DNA from: Phycisphaerae bacterium
GTDB lineage: Bacteria > Planctomycetota > Phycisphaerae > UBA1845 > Fen-1342
DNA: 6,893 nt
Direction: 5' to 3'
Assembly: GCA_020058145.1 (NCBI GenBank)
Contig: JAGVEP010000403.1
Coordinates: forward strand, 1-6,893
Positions 6,420 through 6,893 of this stretch are shown in pieces; position 1 is the first letter of the stretch, and each line of letters starts with the position of its first letter. The position numbers and the translations under genes were made by a program. The notes beneath the pieces were generated by a model, which saw nothing but the letters and a program-made list of their open reading frames with translations, had not been told where the DNA came from and searched no databases.

Positions 6420-6486
6420 CCTGTTCAGAAGTCTGAGAGAACACCACCCTCGAAAGGGTCCCGTATCAGGTTGACCGGCAACAGGC
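6419..6486 (+). other. Predicted donor-binding loop of the bridge RNA
   Basis: The closing stem is GCCTGTT (6419-6425) with AACAGGC (6480-6486); base 6419 is shared with the preceding stem. An apical hairpin, ACCCT-CGAA-AGGGT (6446-6459), is followed by CCGTATCAGG (6461-6470). That segment is the exact reverse complement of 6150-6159 and so reads as the right donor guide, covering the core CT plus the first element bases. The 5' strand contains CAGAAGTCT (6426-6434), the best candidate for the left donor guide. This predicts that the right end of the element finishes in or near CAGAAGT before CT. Confidence 0.65.
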
Positions 6487-6506
6487 TGGCGATATCCAAC
6501 GCGGCC

Positions 6507-6527
6507 GGCTCGTTCGCGCACCGAGCC
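6507..6527 (+). repeat. Hairpin just before the transposase start
   Basis: GGCTCG (6507-6512) and CGAGCC (6522-6527) form a 6-bp stem with a 9-base loop, ending 6 bases before the ATG. No Shine-Dalgarno is visible there. It may mark the 3' end of the bridge RNA or limit transposase translation; both are inference. Confidence 0.45.
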
Positions 6528-6533
6528 ACCCCC

Positions 6534-6893
6534 ATGAACACGCCCGCCGCCAACGTTGCGTTCGCCGAGTGGGAGCATTTTGCCGGTTTTGACTGGGCCA
6601 CGGAGAAGCACGACGTGGTGGTCGTCGACCGCGCGGGGCAGGTGGTGCTCACGCTGACCTTCCCCGACACGGCCGCGGGCTGGGCGCAATTGCGCGACCA
6701 GCTGCAGCCGCTGGGCCAGCTCGGCGTGGCCATCGAGACCAGTCGCGGGCCGGCTGTCGAGCGGCTGCTGGCCGCAGGTTGGACCGTCTTCCCGATGAAC
6801 CCCAAGGCGGCCGAGCGCTTCCGCGACCGCAAGACGCCCAGCGGCGTCAAGGATGACCGGCTCGACGCCTGGAGCTTCGCCGACGCGCTGCGG
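6534..6893 (+). CDS. IS110-family transposase (DEDD recombinase), 3' truncated by window
   Basis: The first 120 residues are visible and the frame is open to the last base. They form the N-terminal RuvC-like DEDD domain of IS110 transposases: GFDWATEKHDVVVVD with D20, a helix-rich stretch, AIETSRG with E68, and KTPSGVKDDRLDAWSFADALR with D108 and D111. The spacing D-48-E-40-D-3-D closely follows the family. The C-terminal Tnp20 domain with its catalytic serine would lie beyond the window, so integrity cannot be judged. The protein works with the bridge RNA to recombine donor and target DNA through a circular intermediate. The ATG at 6534 is chosen because homology begins about 14 residues later. 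No Shine-Dalgarno is visible, and the frame stays open upstream through the RNA region without a persuasive alternative start. Confidence 0.93.
   Translation, partial: MNTPAANVAFAEWEHFAGFDWATEKHDVVVVDRAGQVVLTLTFPDTAAGWAQLRDQLQPLGQLGVAIETSRGPAVERLLAAGWTVFPMNPKAAERFRDRKTPSGVKDDRLDAWSFADALR

Larger units (their letters stand above)
6275..6486 (+). ncRNA. Predicted IS110 bridge RNA
   Basis: Three consecutive structures match the published IS621/IS110 bridge-RNA plan. First is a 5' stem-loop: GGGGTCGGCC (6275-6284) pairs with GGC/CGACCCC (6326-6336) with a one-base bulge. Second is a large target-binding loop on a 16-bp interrupted stem (6346-6419). Third is a donor-binding loop (6419-6486) closed by CCTGTT/AACAGG. 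The RNA lies upstream of and in the same orientation as the transposase, as in IS110-group elements. Bridge RNAs bind the recombinase and pair with both target DNA and element ends to direct insertion. Support is strengthened because guides in both loops register on the same CT at 6151-6152. RNA ends are approximate, and the transcript may start further upstream, including the 6168-6224 stem. No expression evidence is available. Confidence 0.72.
6151..6893 (+). mobile_element. IS110-family insertion element, left part (right end outside window)
   Basis: A DEDD transposase gene is preceded by about 380 noncoding, highly structured bases. A long left noncoding end carrying a bridge RNA is typical of the IS110 subgroup; IS1111-type elements carry it at the right end. 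No terminal inverted repeat was seen at the left boundary, as expected for IS110. The left edge is inferred, not observed. Two putative guide segments of the RNA, one read as identical to the flank and one as complementary to the element start, both place the crossover dinucleotide at CT (6151-6152). The presence of the element is near certain; the exact boundary is a prediction. Confidence 0.8.

Noticed and set aside
6393..6533. Upstream in-frame start for the transposase
   Set aside because: The frame is open, but the added residues would be encoded by the predicted RNA loops, and family homology begins only after 6534.
6425..6850. 141-codon minus-strand open frame
   Set aside because: It is the antisense shadow of the IS110 transposase, which shows the DEDD motif on the + strand.

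Overview
The window is GC-rich bacterial DNA, most likely from a planctomycete or a similar environmental lineage. This rests on a large secreted beta-rich protein with a cysteine-based C-terminal anchor, a futalosine-pathway menaquinone gene, and overall style. It is inference, not proof of taxonomy.

Layout. Positions 1-2520 (+) hold the 3' part of a large secreted or surface beta-strand-repeat protein, cut by the window edge. After a 278-base gap comes a secreted TPR protein (2799-4001, +). It converges on dut, dUTP pyrophosphatase (4024-4470, -). Divergent from dut across an 80-base spacer is a 71-residue DUF2892 (YgaP-like) membrane protein (4551-4766, +). It converges on mqnE, aminodeoxyfutalosine synthase (4805-5989, -), which has a recognisable sigma70-type promoter at 6035-6062. 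Upstream of mqnE is a hairpin-rich intergenic stretch.

The right end, from about 6151 to the window edge, is the left part of an IS110-family element. Its transposase starts at 6534 and runs off the window; the DEDD catalytic residues D20, E68, D108 and D111 are all visible. Between the inferred left boundary and the transposase lie about 380 noncoding bases. About 6275-6486 fold by eye into three consecutive structures that match the known IS110 bridge-RNA plan: a 5' stem-loop, a target-binding loop and a donor-binding loop.

The most valuable observation is that two putative guides fix the same insertion point. The 3' strand of the second loop (6461-6470) is perfectly complementary over 10 bases to 6150-6159. 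The 5' strand of the first loop (6366-6374) equals 6144-6152 at 8 of 9 positions. Both registers meet on the dinucleotide CT at 6151-6152, the type of core reported for IS621. This gives a predicted left boundary, a predicted target (CTTGCCC-CT-CACGG) and testable predictions for the right end, which lies outside the window. All pairing was done by eye, without folding software or database searches.

The host genes do not form one pathway. mqnE serves menaquinone synthesis, dut serves nucleotide-pool hygiene, and the two large + strand genes encode exported proteins.
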